Assembly (NCBI RefSeq): GCF_052327305.1
Contig: NZ_CP182486.1
Span: 1,922,001-1,986,000, forward strand
Source: Sphingobium sp052327305
Lineage (GTDB): Bacteria; Pseudomonadota; Alphaproteobacteria; Sphingomonadales; Sphingomonadaceae
Length of the DNA stretch: 64,000 nt
Direction: 5' to 3'
A model generated the notes under the pieces. That model saw only the letters and a list, made by a program, of their open reading frames with translations, was not told the DNA's origin and did not search any database. Made by a program: the position numbers and the translations under genes. Below are positions 17,298-25,462 of this stretch, in pieces. Numbering within the stretch: position 1 is the first letter of the stretch; each line of letters opens with the position of its first letter.

Positions 17298-17696
17298 TCA
17301 GCGTGTGGAGGGTGGGCCGATCGCCGGGGGAGGCGGCGCGGCAAGGCGCTGGATCGTCAGGTCCGCGATCGCGGCGCCGAATGGCAGCAGGATCGTCGGG
17401 AGCGGCGGAACCGCCAACGGGAGCGGCGTGAAGGGCGCCAGCAGATTGCCCGCGAAGCCACCCGCAAAGGTGCAGGGATGGTCAGCCGCCTTGTGCTGAT
17501 CGGTCGGCGCAGGGTCGCGGCGGTCGATGACCACGCTGGTCGGGCCATAGCCGGTGCAGAGCTGGACGACGATCTTGCCGTTCGTCTCGACGGGCATGAA
17601 ACCGGTGGGCACAAAGGTGCGCAGAAGCAGGACAAGCAGCACCGAGGCAATGAACACGCCGCGTGCCCTTGCCGAGTTCCTGATCCACCCCGTCAT
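17298..17696 (-). CDS. DUF2946 family protein
   Basis: 132 residues. An N-terminal membrane helix (FIASVLLVLLLRTFVPTGFMP) is followed by the typical LCTGYGPTSVV and a DHPCTFAG segment, together the DUF2946 signature, then a hydrophobic proline-rich tail. DUF2946 genes often sit beside TonB-dependent copper or other metal receptors; the biochemical role is unknown. It precedes the receptor and PepSY genes on the same strand with a 133-bp gap. Confidence 0.82.
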   Translation of the reverse strand: MTGWIRNSARARGVFIASVLLVLLLRTFVPTGFMPVETNGKIVVQLCTGYGPTSVVIDRRDPAPTDQHKAADHPCTFAGGFAGNLLAPFTPLPLAVPPLPTILLPFGAAIADLTIQRLAAPPPPAIGPPSTR

Positions 17697-17740
17697 GCGC
17701 GCCTGCTAGACTTTCCGCGCGCCGCTGTCATCTGCGTTGA

Positions 17741-17767
17741 AGGGGGTAGGCAAATTGCCCACCCCCT
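17741..17767. terminator. Strong hairpin downstream of ohr
   Basis: AGGGGGT-A-GGCAA and TTGCC-C-ACCCCCT pair over 13 positions with a single mismatch and a one-base centre (a few pairs must open). It lies 20 bp after the ohr stop on the minus strand and before DUF2946, so it probably ends the ohr transcript. The following bases are not T-rich. Confidence 0.6.
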
Positions 17768-17786
17768 CATGCGTACTTTCACTGCG

Positions 17787-18215
17787 TCAGGCGACGCTGA
17801 TCTTGACCTCGATATTGCCGCGCGTGGCGTGGCTGTAGGGGCAGATGGTGTCCGCCTCTGCGACCAGTGCTTCGGCCGCGGAGCGCTCGACGCCGGGCAA
17901 GGTGATGACCAGTTCCGCCGCGAGGCCGAAGCCCTTGTCGCTGCGCGGACCGATGCCAACCGTGGCGGCGACCTTCGCATCGGAAGGAACGCGGGGCAGG
18001 GACTTGTCCTGCGAGGCGGCATATTTCAGCGCACCGAGGAAGCATGCGGCATATCCCGAAGCGAACAGCTGCTCGGGATTATTGCCTTCGCCATTGCCGC
18101 CCAGTTCCTTGGGCGTGGCGAGCGCCACTGAGAAGCTGCCGTCGGTGGTGGCAGCCTTGCCGTCGCGGCCGCCGGTCGCTTCGGAGGTGGTGGAATAAAG
18201 AATCTTGGTCGCCAT
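17787..18215 (-). CDS. ohr: Organic hydroperoxide resistance peroxidase
   Basis: 142 residues, normal for Ohr. Ohr reduces organic and fatty-acid hydroperoxides with a pair of cysteines: Cys58 in GYAACFLGAL (peroxidatic) and Cys125 in TICPYSHATRGN (resolving), with Arg17 and Glu48 in the usual places. The ATG at 18215 is chosen because AGGAAGG lies 8 bp before it; two earlier in-frame Met codons sit too close to that site or beyond it. It is divergent from its regulator ohrR. Confidence 0.96.
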   Translation of the reverse strand: MATKILYSTTSEATGGRDGKAATTDGSFSVALATPKELGGNGEGNNPEQLFASGYAACFLGALKYAASQDKSLPRVPSDAKVAATVGIGPRSDKGFGLAAELVITLPGVERSAAEALVAEADTICPYSHATRGNIEVKISVA

Positions 18216-18282
18216 GATCATGTCCTTCCTTACATCTGCTTCCGGGGGCACGGACGGGTAACGCCCTCTATTTAATCGATCA

Positions 18283-18305
18283 CGATTAGATCGTGTGCGA
18301 TCTAT
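18283..18305. promoter_or_regulatory. OhrR operator, ohr-proximal copy
   Basis: CGATTA followed by the palindrome AGATCG-TGTG-CGATCT and AT. The 23-bp unit recurs at 18338-18360 with three changes that keep the palindrome. An overlapping inverted repeat TAATCG-ATCA-CGATTA spans 18273-18288. It sits in the ohr promoter region between the divergent genes. Confidence 0.8.
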
Positions 18306-18337
18306 CTATAAGTGATTCGTGGGAGCGTCAACCCTTG

Positions 18338-18360
18338 CGATTAAATCGCGTGCGATTTAT
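18338..18360. promoter_or_regulatory. OhrR operator, ohrR-proximal copy
   Basis: Second copy of the unit, with the perfect palindrome AAATCGC-GT-GCGATTT, ending 20 bp before the ohrR start. The two centres are 55 bp apart, a little over five helical turns, so two repressor dimers could lie on the same face and shut both promoters. Confidence 0.8.
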
Positions 18361-18380
18361 ATTCGGCGCAGGAGGTTTCT

Positions 18381-18878
18381 ATGATGATATCGGGTGAGCG
18401 TGAGACAACGGAGCCCGGCGGCGGCCCCGGCCCCACCGAAGGCGCACCGGATCTCGACGCGTTCCTTTGCTTTGCGCTCTATTCCGCCGGGCTGGCGCTC
18501 AACCGCGCGTATAAGCCGCTGCTGGATCGTTACGGGCTGACCTATTCGCAATATCTGCTGCTGGTCGCGCTGCGCGCACAGGAGGATCAGACCGTCAGTG
18601 AGCTGGGCGAACAGCTCTTTCTGGAAAGCAACACCCTCACGCCGCTCATCAAGCGACTGGAGTCGGCAGGACTCGTCCGGCGGCGTCGCGACACAAAGGA
18701 CGAGCGCGTCGTTCGCGTTTCGCTGACGGATGAGGGGCAGACGCTGATCGGGGAAGCATTGGCCTGTGTCCCGAGCCAGATGGCCAACGCAATGGGAATG
18801 CCAGTCGAGGAACTCATCGCGCTGAAGGATCAGGTCGTGCGGCTGAGAGATCAACTTCTCGAAAGCCGGGCGCAGTAA
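18381..18878 (+). CDS. ohrR: MarR-family peroxide sensor OhrR
   Basis: 165 residues. OhrR represses ohr until its reactive cysteine is oxidised by an organic hydroperoxide. Cys30 lies in the diagnostic AFLCFALYSA context. A winged helix follows, with QTVSELGEQLFLESNTLTPLIKRLESAGLV as the recognition region and RRRRDTKDERVVRVSLT as the wing. The start has a strong AGGAGG. It has a longer polar N-terminal extension than many OhrR proteins. Divergent ohr and two operators complete the circuit. Confidence 0.95.
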   Translation: MMISGERETTEPGGGPGPTEGAPDLDAFLCFALYSAGLALNRAYKPLLDRYGLTYSQYLLLVALRAQEDQTVSELGEQLFLESNTLTPLIKRLESAGLVRRRRDTKDERVVRVSLTDEGQTLIGEALACVPSQMANAMGMPVEELIALKDQVVRLRDQLLESRAQ

Positions 18879-18884
18879 GGGAGT

Positions 18885-19544
18885 CTATGCGGAGGACGGG
18901 CCGGCACCCGTCACGCCTTCCAGTAATGCGTCAGGATCTTTGGCGTGGGCACGCAGAAACATGATCGCGGCGCGCCGGGCGCGCGCGTCCTTGTCTTGGT
19001 TGGTGATCGGCTTTCCGATGCCCCACAGCTTCTCGAAATGATAATGCGCCGCTGCCAGCATGACCAGATCGCGGCCCGCCTCGAGATAATCGTCCGTCCA
19101 GAGAAGATGGCCGAAATGGGCACGCAGATGCTCGCTGATCATCGTCTGGGTGCGGCCCGGCCCATGCTCGTAGAAAATGCGAGCGAGTTCGGGATTGTTG
19201 TGAACGACCGGCGCCATCAGACGCTGCATCTGATGAATGATCGGAGAGGTGACCTTTTCGATGACCGATCGGCAGAGGCGGGTGAGCGCATCGACTGGCG
19301 CGCCTTGTGTCCCGGTGTCGACGGCGCTGCGAAAGGCGGCGGCGGTCTCGTCGATCACAGCGACCAGAAGTTGCTCTTTTGACGGGAAGTAGCTCCAGAG
19401 CGTGCCCTTCGATCCGCCGAGGGCAGCGGCAATGGCGGACATGGACGTCCCATCATAGCCATGCTCGAAAAACTGGTCGCGCGCGACGGCGATGATCTGC
19501 GCCCGGCGCGCCAGTTTCTGGGCCTCTCGTTTTCCCAACTTCAT
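18885..19544 (-). CDS. TetR-family transcriptional regulator
   Basis: 219 residues. The N-terminal TetR helix-turn-helix (residues 10-55) reads SMSAIAAALGGSKGTLWSYFPSKEQLL; the rest is helical and resembles the AefR-like C-terminal domain. It is divergent from the NodT/EmrA/EmrB-type efflux operon and most likely represses it. The ATG at 19544 has no Shine-Dalgarno sequence; a palindrome covers the bases directly before it and a -35/-10 pair is placed for a transcript starting near the ATG, so the mRNA may be leaderless. Confidence 0.9.
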   Translation of the reverse strand: MKLGKREAQKLARRAQIIAVARDQFFEHGYDGTSMSAIAAALGGSKGTLWSYFPSKEQLLVAVIDETAAAFRSAVDTGTQGAPVDALTRLCRSVIEKVTSPIIHQMQRLMAPVVHNNPELARIFYEHGPGRTQTMISEHLRAHFGHLLWTDDYLEAGRDLVMLAAAHYHFEKLWGIGKPITNQDKDARARRAAIMFLRAHAKDPDALLEGVTGAGPSSA

Positions 19545-19567
19545 AACCGGACCATATGGTACGGTTA
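19544..19567. promoter_or_regulatory. TetR operator over its own start
   Basis: TAACCG-G-ACCAT and ATGGT-A-CGGTTA form a 24-bp palindrome with one mismatched pair, centred between 19555 and 19556. It abuts and partly overlaps the ATG of the TetR gene and would cover a -10 box for that gene. This is the expected form of an autoregulatory TetR site. Confidence 0.75.
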
Positions 19568-19651
19568 ATGAGCAATGCAAGCACGAAAGAGAGCGAGGCA
19601 TATCGGCGGTTCCGTAGCCTCTTCCTACTGCTGAGCACGCGGCTAACCAGA

Positions 19652-19657
19652 TATAAT
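19652..19657 (+). promoter_or_regulatory. Candidate -10 box for the efflux operon
   Basis: A perfect TATAAT lies 90 bp upstream of the outer-membrane gene. No good -35 partner was identified at 16-18 bp. The downstream leader contains a second TetR-like site. Confidence 0.4.
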
Positions 19658-19713
19658 TGTACCGGGCAGTATGATTCATGTTGACTTCGCGATGGGGACT
19701 CGCCAGATCGAAG

Positions 19714-19731
19714 CCGTACCAACAAGTACGG
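19714..19731. promoter_or_regulatory. Second TetR-like operator in the efflux leader
   Basis: CCGTAC-CAACAA-GTACGG is an inverted repeat ending 16 bp before the efflux start codon. Read beside the core of the operator at 19544-19567 (minus strand) it matches 13 of 18 positions, including the outer CCGTACC half. It is a plausible lower-affinity site by which TetR would block the efflux operon. Confidence 0.55.
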
Positions 19732-19747
19732 TGACAAGGATTCGAAC

Positions 19748-21193
19748 ATGCTGTTCGCCGGTTTGCGTGGGCCTGCGCTGCTGCTGGCCGCTTCTGCGAT
19801 GATGAGCGCCTGCGCGCCGGTGCCCAATCTGGGCGTGGCCCCTGCCATGCGCTCGCCGGAGAAGCTCGGCTCGAGTCGCAGCCTTTCCGATGCCGGCGCA
19901 GCCGACGCCGCCGTTTCCGCCCAATGGCCGGCGGACAGCTGGTGGCAGGCTTATGGGGATGCCCAGCTCGATGCCCTGATCCGCGAAGCGCTGACCGGCT
20001 CACCGGATCTTGCCGTGGCGACGGCGCGGCTGCGTCAGGCGCAGGGCTATGCCCAGCAGGCCGGCGCCGCGCTGCTCCCGTCCATCGATGCCACCGGCAG
20101 CGCCGGCTATGTCGAGCAGAGCCAGAATAACGGCATTCCGCCAGCCTTCGTGCCGAGCGGCTGGGAGCAGACCGGGCGCGTGAGCATCGGCTTTGCCTTC
20201 GATCCCGACCTCTGGGGCCGCAATCGCGCGGCGCTTGCTGCCGCGAAGTCGGATGAGGAGGCAGCACGCTATGGCGTCGCGGAAGCTCGCCTTGCCCTGA
20301 CGACGGCCATTGCCTCCAACTATGCCGAGCTGACCCGCCTCCATGTCCAGCGGGCGGTGCTCGCGGCAACGCTCACCAATCGCGAAGAAGCGCTTTCGCT
20401 GGTCAGCGGCCGCAATCGCGCTGGCCTCGACAGCGATCTCGCGTTGCGACAGGCGCAGAGCCGTGTCCCCGCAGCCCGCGCCGAGCTTGCCGCCACAGAT
20501 GAAGCCATTGCCCTCACCCGCAACGCGATTGCCGCATTGCTGGGGGATGGCCCAGACCGCGCCCTGACCATCACGCCCCCCACTCTTGTGGTGGAGCAGG
20601 TGCGCGGCGTTCCGGCCGACGCCTCGATCGCCCTCATAGGGCGTCGGCCGGACATCGCTGCAGCGCGCGCGGGTGTCGAGGCGGCAGCAAGCCGTATCAA
20701 GGTCGCCCGTGCCGCCTTCATGCCGAACATCAGCCTCTCCGGGCTCATTGGCCTCCAGTCGCTCGGTTTCAGCCAGCTCTTCGAGAGCGGGTCGCGCTAC
20801 GGCAATGCCGGCGCCGCAATCACGCTGCCGATCTTCCGGGGTGGCGCTCTTGCCGGGCAATATCGCGGCGCGCGCGGCACCTATGATGAGGCCGTGGCCC
20901 ATTATGACGGCACCCTCGTCGAGGCGTTGCGGCAGGTTGCCGATGCCATGGCCAGCCGACAGGCCCTCGGCCACCGTCTGACGGAGACGCGGCTCTCGCT
21001 GCAACATGCGACGGAGGCGCACGCCCTTGCGCGCCGCCGCTACGAGGCCGGGCTTTCGACTTATCTGGACGTGCTCACCGCGCAGGACGCCGTGCTTCAG
21101 GGCCGCCGGACCGTCGCGGATATGGAGACGCGGGCCTTCTCGCTGGACGTGACGATGGTTCGCGCCCTTGGCGGCGGCTTCACTCACAGCTGA
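19748..21193 (+). CDS. NodT-family outer membrane efflux lipoprotein
   Basis: 481 residues. A lipoprotein signal ends at the lipobox MSAC (Cys about residue 21). Two repeated OEP domains (about 60-250 and 280-470) with GNAGAAITLPIFRGG and RRYEAGLSTYLDVLTAQ are typical TolC-like channel features. It is the outer-membrane exit of a tripartite pump with the following EmrA- and EmrB-like proteins. An AAGGA site precedes the ATG. Confidence 0.94.
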   Translation: MLFAGLRGPALLLAASAMMSACAPVPNLGVAPAMRSPEKLGSSRSLSDAGAADAAVSAQWPADSWWQAYGDAQLDALIREALTGSPDLAVATARLRQAQGYAQQAGAALLPSIDATGSAGYVEQSQNNGIPPAFVPSGWEQTGRVSIGFAFDPDLWGRNRAALAAAKSDEEAARYGVAEARLALTTAIASNYAELTRLHVQRAVLAATLTNREEALSLVSGRNRAGLDSDLALRQAQSRVPAARAELAATDEAIALTRNAIAALLGDGPDRALTITPPTLVVEQVRGVPADASIALIGRRPDIAAARAGVEAAASRIKVARAAFMPNISLSGLIGLQSLGFSQLFESGSRYGNAGAAITLPIFRGGALAGQYRGARGTYDEAVAHYDGTLVEALRQVADAMASRQALGHRLTETRLSLQHATEAHALARRRYEAGLSTYLDVLTAQDAVLQGRRTVADMETRAFSLDVTMVRALGGGFTHS

Positions 21194-21271
21194 CATTTCC
21201 CTTTTCTTCAGCGGCGCGTGCGGCACCAGACTGCCCGCCGGACTCAGGACCAGAACGAAAGACCTCGCACC

Positions 21272-22417
21272 ATGGACACTGCAACGCCTGAAGCTGCCCC
21301 GGACGAAGCCCCTGCCAACCGCACTGCGACGCGTCGCAAGCTGTTCATCGGACTGGGTGTCGCCGTCGTCGTCGTGGCTGCCGCCGTCTGGCTGCTGGTC
21401 GACCGGGACCATGTCTCAACCGACAATGCCTATGTGAACGCCGAGGTCGCGCAGGTGACGCCGCTGGTTTCCGCGCCTGTCGCGGCGCTTGCCGTCATCA
21501 ATACGCAGACCGTCAAGCGCGGCGACATACTCCTGCGTCTCGACGATACTGATGCCCGGCTGGCGCTGATGCGCGCCGAGGCCGAGTATCAGCGGGTGCG
21601 CCGTCAGTTCGGGCAGATCGTGGCGCAGGGCAGTGCGCTTCAGGCGCAGGTGAACGCAGGCTCGGCTGATGTGGAACGCGCGCGGGCGCAGGTCGGCGTT
21701 GCCACGGCGGCATATGAGAAGGCCCGGATCGACCTTGAGCGCCGCACGTCGCTTAATGGCACAGGTGCCGTCTCCGGCGAGGAGCTGACGGCATCCCGCA
21801 ATGCCTATGCCTCCGCACAAGGCAATCTCGCGGAGGCTCGCGCGGGTCTGGAAGCCGCGCTGGCCTCGCGCAAGGCGGCTTCGGGCAATCGCTCCGCGAA
21901 TGACGCGCTCGTTTCCGGCTCGACGGTCGATACCAATCCCGATGTCGCGGCGGCGAAGGCGCGGCTGGATCAGGCGCGGATCGATCTCGCGCGCACCGTC
22001 ATTCGCGCGCCGATCGACGGCATTGTCACCAATCGCAATGTTCAGGTCGGTCAGCGCGTGGCGGCGGGCATGCCGGTGATGACGATCGTCCCGGTCGCGG
22101 CCGCCTATGTCGATGCCAATTTCAAGGAAGGGCAGCTCGGCAAGGTCCGGGTCGGTCAGCCGGTCGAGTTGACCTCGGACTTTTACGGGTCCGATGTCGT
22201 CTATCATGGCCGGGTCGCGGGCTTCTCTGGCGGCACGGGTTCGGCGCTTTCGCTCATTCCCGCGCAGAACGCCACGGGCAACTGGATCAAGGTCGTCCAG
22301 CGCCTGCCGGTGCGCGTGGCCCTTGATCCGCGTGAGCTGGCTGCGCATCCGTTGCGCGTGGGTCTATCGATGGAAGCGAAGATCGATATTTCGGGCGACA
22401 GCGCGCGCGGCAAATGA
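21272..22417 (+). CDS. EmrA-like membrane fusion (HlyD) protein
   Basis: 381 residues. One N-terminal membrane helix (about 25-43) is followed by STDNAYVNAEVAQVTPLVSAPVAAL, the EmrA/HlyD start of the barrel-sandwich domain. A long alanine-rich coiled-coil hairpin (about 100-220) and the returning lipoyl half IRAPIDGIVTNRNVQVGQ follow. It links the inner-membrane MFS pump to the outer-membrane channel. The stop overlaps the next start as ATGA. Confidence 0.94.
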   Translation: MDTATPEAAPDEAPANRTATRRKLFIGLGVAVVVVAAAVWLLVDRDHVSTDNAYVNAEVAQVTPLVSAPVAALAVINTQTVKRGDILLRLDDTDARLALMRAEAEYQRVRRQFGQIVAQGSALQAQVNAGSADVERARAQVGVATAAYEKARIDLERRTSLNGTGAVSGEELTASRNAYASAQGNLAEARAGLEAALASRKAASGNRSANDALVSGSTVDTNPDVAAAKARLDQARIDLARTVIRAPIDGIVTNRNVQVGQRVAAGMPVMTIVPVAAAYVDANFKEGQLGKVRVGQPVELTSDFYGSDVVYHGRVAGFSGGTGSALSLIPAQNATGNWIKVVQRLPVRVALDPRELAAHPLRVGLSMEAKIDISGDSARGK

Positions 22418-23982
22418 GCGAGGCGGCGATGACCGGACCGCAGACCGGGCAGTCGGACAGCGACGGCCCCAATTATCTCAGCGGCACGATGCTGGTGCTG
22501 GCCGGCGTGGTGCTGGCTGTCTCCAACTTCATGGTGGTGCTCGATACGACCATCGCCAACGTCTCGGTTTCGCACATTGCCGGCGGTCTCGGCATTTCGC
22601 CGAGCGAAGGCACCTGGGTCATCACCTCCTATTCCGTGGCGGAGGCGATCTGCGTCCCGCTTACGGGCTGGCTTGCCCGGCGCTTCGGCACGGTACGGGT
22701 GTTCGCGGGTGGCATGGCCGGCTTTGGCCTGTTCTCGTTCCTGTGCGGTTTCGCGCCCACGCTGGGCGCGCTTGTCGCGTTCCGCATTGGTCAGGGCATA
22801 TGCGGCGGGCCGCTGATGGCGCTCAGCCAGACGCTGCTCATGCGCGTCTTCCCCAAGGACAAGCAGGCGATGACGATGGGCATCTGGGCGATGACCACGC
22901 TCACGGCGCCGATCTTCGGCCCGATCCTCGGCGGCACGATCAGCGACAACTGGGGCTGGCACTGGATTTTCCTTATCAACATTCCCATTGCCATCGGCTG
23001 TTCGCTCGCGGCGCTGATCATCCTGCGCAAGGCGGAGACGGAGCGCTTTGCTGACCGCATCGACGGCATTGGGCTGGGTCTGCTGATCCTGTGGGTCGGC
23101 GCGCTTCAGCTGATGCTGGATCTTGGGCGGGAGCATGACTGGTTCGGTTCTCCGATGATCGTCACGCTCGGCGTGGTGGCAGCCGTCGGTTTCTGCGCTT
23201 TCCTTATCTGGGAGCTGACCGAAGAAACGCCGATCGTGGATCTGCGCGCCTTCCGAAGGCGAGGTTTCACGGTTGCGGTGCTGGCGCTGGTGTCGTGCTT
23301 CGGCGCCTTCTTCGCCAGCCTTGTCATCATTCCGCTCTGGTTGCAGGGCGCAATGGGCTACACCGCGACTTGGGCGGGCTATGCGACGGCGTTCAACGGC
23401 GTCGCCGCCGTCATTATGGCGCCCATCGTCGCCCGGCTGATGGGCAAGGTGGATCCGCGCGCGCTGGTCTTCTTCGGGGTGAGCTGGCTGGGTTTCACCT
23501 CGCTGCTGCGCGTCTTCTGGTGGCAGAGCGGTTCGGATTTCTGGACCCTGGCCCTGCCTCAACTCATCCAGGGTGCGGGCATGCCCTTCTTCTTCATTCC
23601 GGTTACCACGCTCGCGCTCGGCGCCGTGGCCGAGGAGGAAACGGCGTCAGCGGCCGGCGTCATGAACTTCCTGCGGACCATGGCGGGCGCTGTCGCCGTC
23701 GCGATTGCGAGCACTTACTGGTATGATGGCGCTCAGCAAAAGCGCGCGGCCCTGTCCGGCGTTCTCAATGGTGCGCAGAACACCGTGGATCAGCTCACCG
23801 CGCGCGGTTTCAGCCCCGAGCAGGCGCGACTGATGGTCAGCCAGCTCGTCGATCAGGAAAGCGTCGCGCTGGCAACCAACTCCACCTTCATGACGATGGC
23901 GGTCATCTTCATCGTCTCGGCATTCATCATCTGGCTGGCGCCGCGTCCACAGCGCGCGGTCTCGCCCGGCGCCGCGCACTGA
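22414..23982 (+). CDS. EmrB-like DHA2 family MFS efflux pump
   Basis: 522 residues with about 14 membrane helices, the DHA2 pattern. NFMVVLDTTIANVSVSHIAGGL in helix 1 and GWLARRFGTVRVF in the first cytoplasmic loop are characteristic; the motif C region GPILGGTISDNWGWHWIFLINIPI is intact. It is a proton-driven drug exporter of the EmrAB-TolC type. The substrate is unknown; the adjacent TetR protein would sense it. It converges on the nucleoside transporter gene 8 bp away. Confidence 0.95.
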   Translation: MSEAAMTGPQTGQSDSDGPNYLSGTMLVLAGVVLAVSNFMVVLDTTIANVSVSHIAGGLGISPSEGTWVITSYSVAEAICVPLTGWLARRFGTVRVFAGGMAGFGLFSFLCGFAPTLGALVAFRIGQGICGGPLMALSQTLLMRVFPKDKQAMTMGIWAMTTLTAPIFGPILGGTISDNWGWHWIFLINIPIAIGCSLAALIILRKAETERFADRIDGIGLGLLILWVGALQLMLDLGREHDWFGSPMIVTLGVVAAVGFCAFLIWELTEETPIVDLRAFRRRGFTVAVLALVSCFGAFFASLVIIPLWLQGAMGYTATWAGYATAFNGVAAVIMAPIVARLMGKVDPRALVFFGVSWLGFTSLLRVFWWQSGSDFWTLALPQLIQGAGMPFFFIPVTTLALGAVAEEETASAAGVMNFLRTMAGAVAVAIASTYWYDGAQQKRAALSGVLNGAQNTVDQLTARGFSPEQARLMVSQLVDQESVALATNSTFMTMAVIFIVSAFIIWLAPRPQRAVSPGAAH

Positions 23983-23990
23983 TCGGCTGA

Positions 23991-25322
23991 TTATCCCAGG
24001 CTGAGCATCAGGCCCGCGAGGGCCGCGCTCATCAGGTTGGCGAGGCTCCCGGCCACCAGCGCCTTGATGCCCAGCCGGGCAATCACGGGGCGCTGGTTCG
24101 GCGCCAGATTGCCGGTCACGGCCATCTGGATGGCAATGGAAGAAAAGTTGGCGAAACCGCACAGCGCAAAGGTGACGATAGCGACTGTGGCGGGCGAGAG
24201 TGCTGCCTGCGCATTGCCGAGCTCGATGAAGGCAACGAATTCGTTGAGCACGACTTTGGTGCCGAACAGGCCACCGGCGATCTGCGCTTCGCTCCACGGG
24301 ATGTTGAGCAGCAGCATGACCGGCGAGAAGAGCTTGCCGAGCAGCATCTGGAAGCTCAGCTCCGGGTGGCCGAACCAGCCACCGACGCCGGCCAGCAGGC
24401 CATTGGCGAGCGCGACGAGCGCGACGAAGGCGAGCACCATCGCGCCGACCGCGACGGCGAGCTTGACGCCGGTCTGAGCGCCTTGGGCTGCTGCCATGAT
24501 GATGTTTGCAGGCTTTTCCTCGTCATGGGTCGTCTCTGGCATCGGCTCGCCGGGCGTACCCTCGGGCAGCAATGCGGCGGGACCGCGACCGCTGATGCGC
24601 ACGTCCGGCAAATGGATATTGCCCTCGTCGGCCGGCGCCAGCGGCAGTTGGCCCTGCGCGGGCTCGTGCCCGTCCGGCATGATGATCTTGGCCATGAGGA
24701 TGCCGCCCGGTGCGGCCATGAAGCTCGCGGCGAGCAGATAGTCGATCTTGATGCCCATGGAGGCATAGGCCGCCAGAATCGTGCCAGCCACGCCGGCCAT
24801 GCCGCTGGTCATCACTGTGAAGAGCTGAGGCGGCGTCAGGCTCGCGAGATAGGGCCGGATCACGAGTGGGCTCTCGCTCTGCCCCACGAAGATGTTCGCC
24901 GCGGCGCACAGGCTCTCGACCTTGGAGACGCCCGTCACCTTCTCGATCCCGCCACCCACCCAGCGCACGATGAACTGCATGACGCCCAGATAATAGAGGA
25001 TGGAAACGAGGCTGGCGAAGAAGATGATAACCGGCAATGCCGCGATGGCGAAGCTGGTGCCGCCGACTTCCGGCCGGGCAAGCGGCCCGAAGATGAAGTC
25101 CGTGCCGGCCTGCGCATAGTGCAGCAGATTGCCGACACCGCGCGACATGCCGGCGATTACCGCCTTGCCGGCGGGCACATAGAGCACCAGCAGCGCGATG
25201 CCGGCCTGCATGGCGAAGGCAGCGCCGATGACGCGCGGGCGTATCGCGCGCCGATTGGACGAGAGCAGGAATGCGACAGCGAGGATGAGCGCAATGCCCG
25301 CGAGACCAATGAGAATCTTCAT
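23991..25322 (-). CDS. Concentrative nucleoside transporter (NupC family)
   Basis: 443 residues. It has the family's FVGQSESPLVIRPYLASLTPPQLFTVMTSGMAGVAGTIL and the C-terminal NFSSIAIQMA region that bind nucleoside and cation. Between the two transport halves, around residues 240-300, is a hydrophilic, proline- and glutamate-rich loop that E. coli NupC lacks. It imports nucleosides with protons or sodium. The ATG at 25322 starts the first membrane helix; an upstream in-frame extension is not family-like. Confidence 0.92.
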   Translation of the reverse strand: MKILIGLAGIALILAVAFLLSSNRRAIRPRVIGAAFAMQAGIALLVLYVPAGKAVIAGMSRGVGNLLHYAQAGTDFIFGPLARPEVGGTSFAIAALPVIIFFASLVSILYYLGVMQFIVRWVGGGIEKVTGVSKVESLCAAANIFVGQSESPLVIRPYLASLTPPQLFTVMTSGMAGVAGTILAAYASMGIKIDYLLAASFMAAPGGILMAKIIMPDGHEPAQGQLPLAPADEGNIHLPDVRISGRGPAALLPEGTPGEPMPETTHDEEKPANIIMAAAQGAQTGVKLAVAVGAMVLAFVALVALANGLLAGVGGWFGHPELSFQMLLGKLFSPVMLLLNIPWSEAQIAGGLFGTKVVLNEFVAFIELGNAQAALSPATVAIVTFALCGFANFSSIAIQMAVTGNLAPNQRPVIARLGIKALVAGSLANLMSAALAGLMLSLG

Positions 25323-25462
25323 GTGTTGGCGCGTGCTGCCCCTTTGCGCGGCAGGACCGGCCGCGTGACGCCTTAGCCACCACAGCCGCAGGTGAATTGC
25401 AAGCACGCCTGCTCTTCCCGGCCACTCTTCCCTTGGCTGCGCAATGCCGATAAGCCTCGGCG

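Noticed and set aside
15134..17431. Open frame of 765 codons opposite the TonB receptor
   Set aside because: Antisense shadow of a gene with clear plug and barrel features; no ribosome site or family resemblance.
25323..25462. preQ1 riboswitch before the YhhQ-like gene
   Set aside because: No short pseudoknot-like core with an A-rich tail was recognised in the leader.
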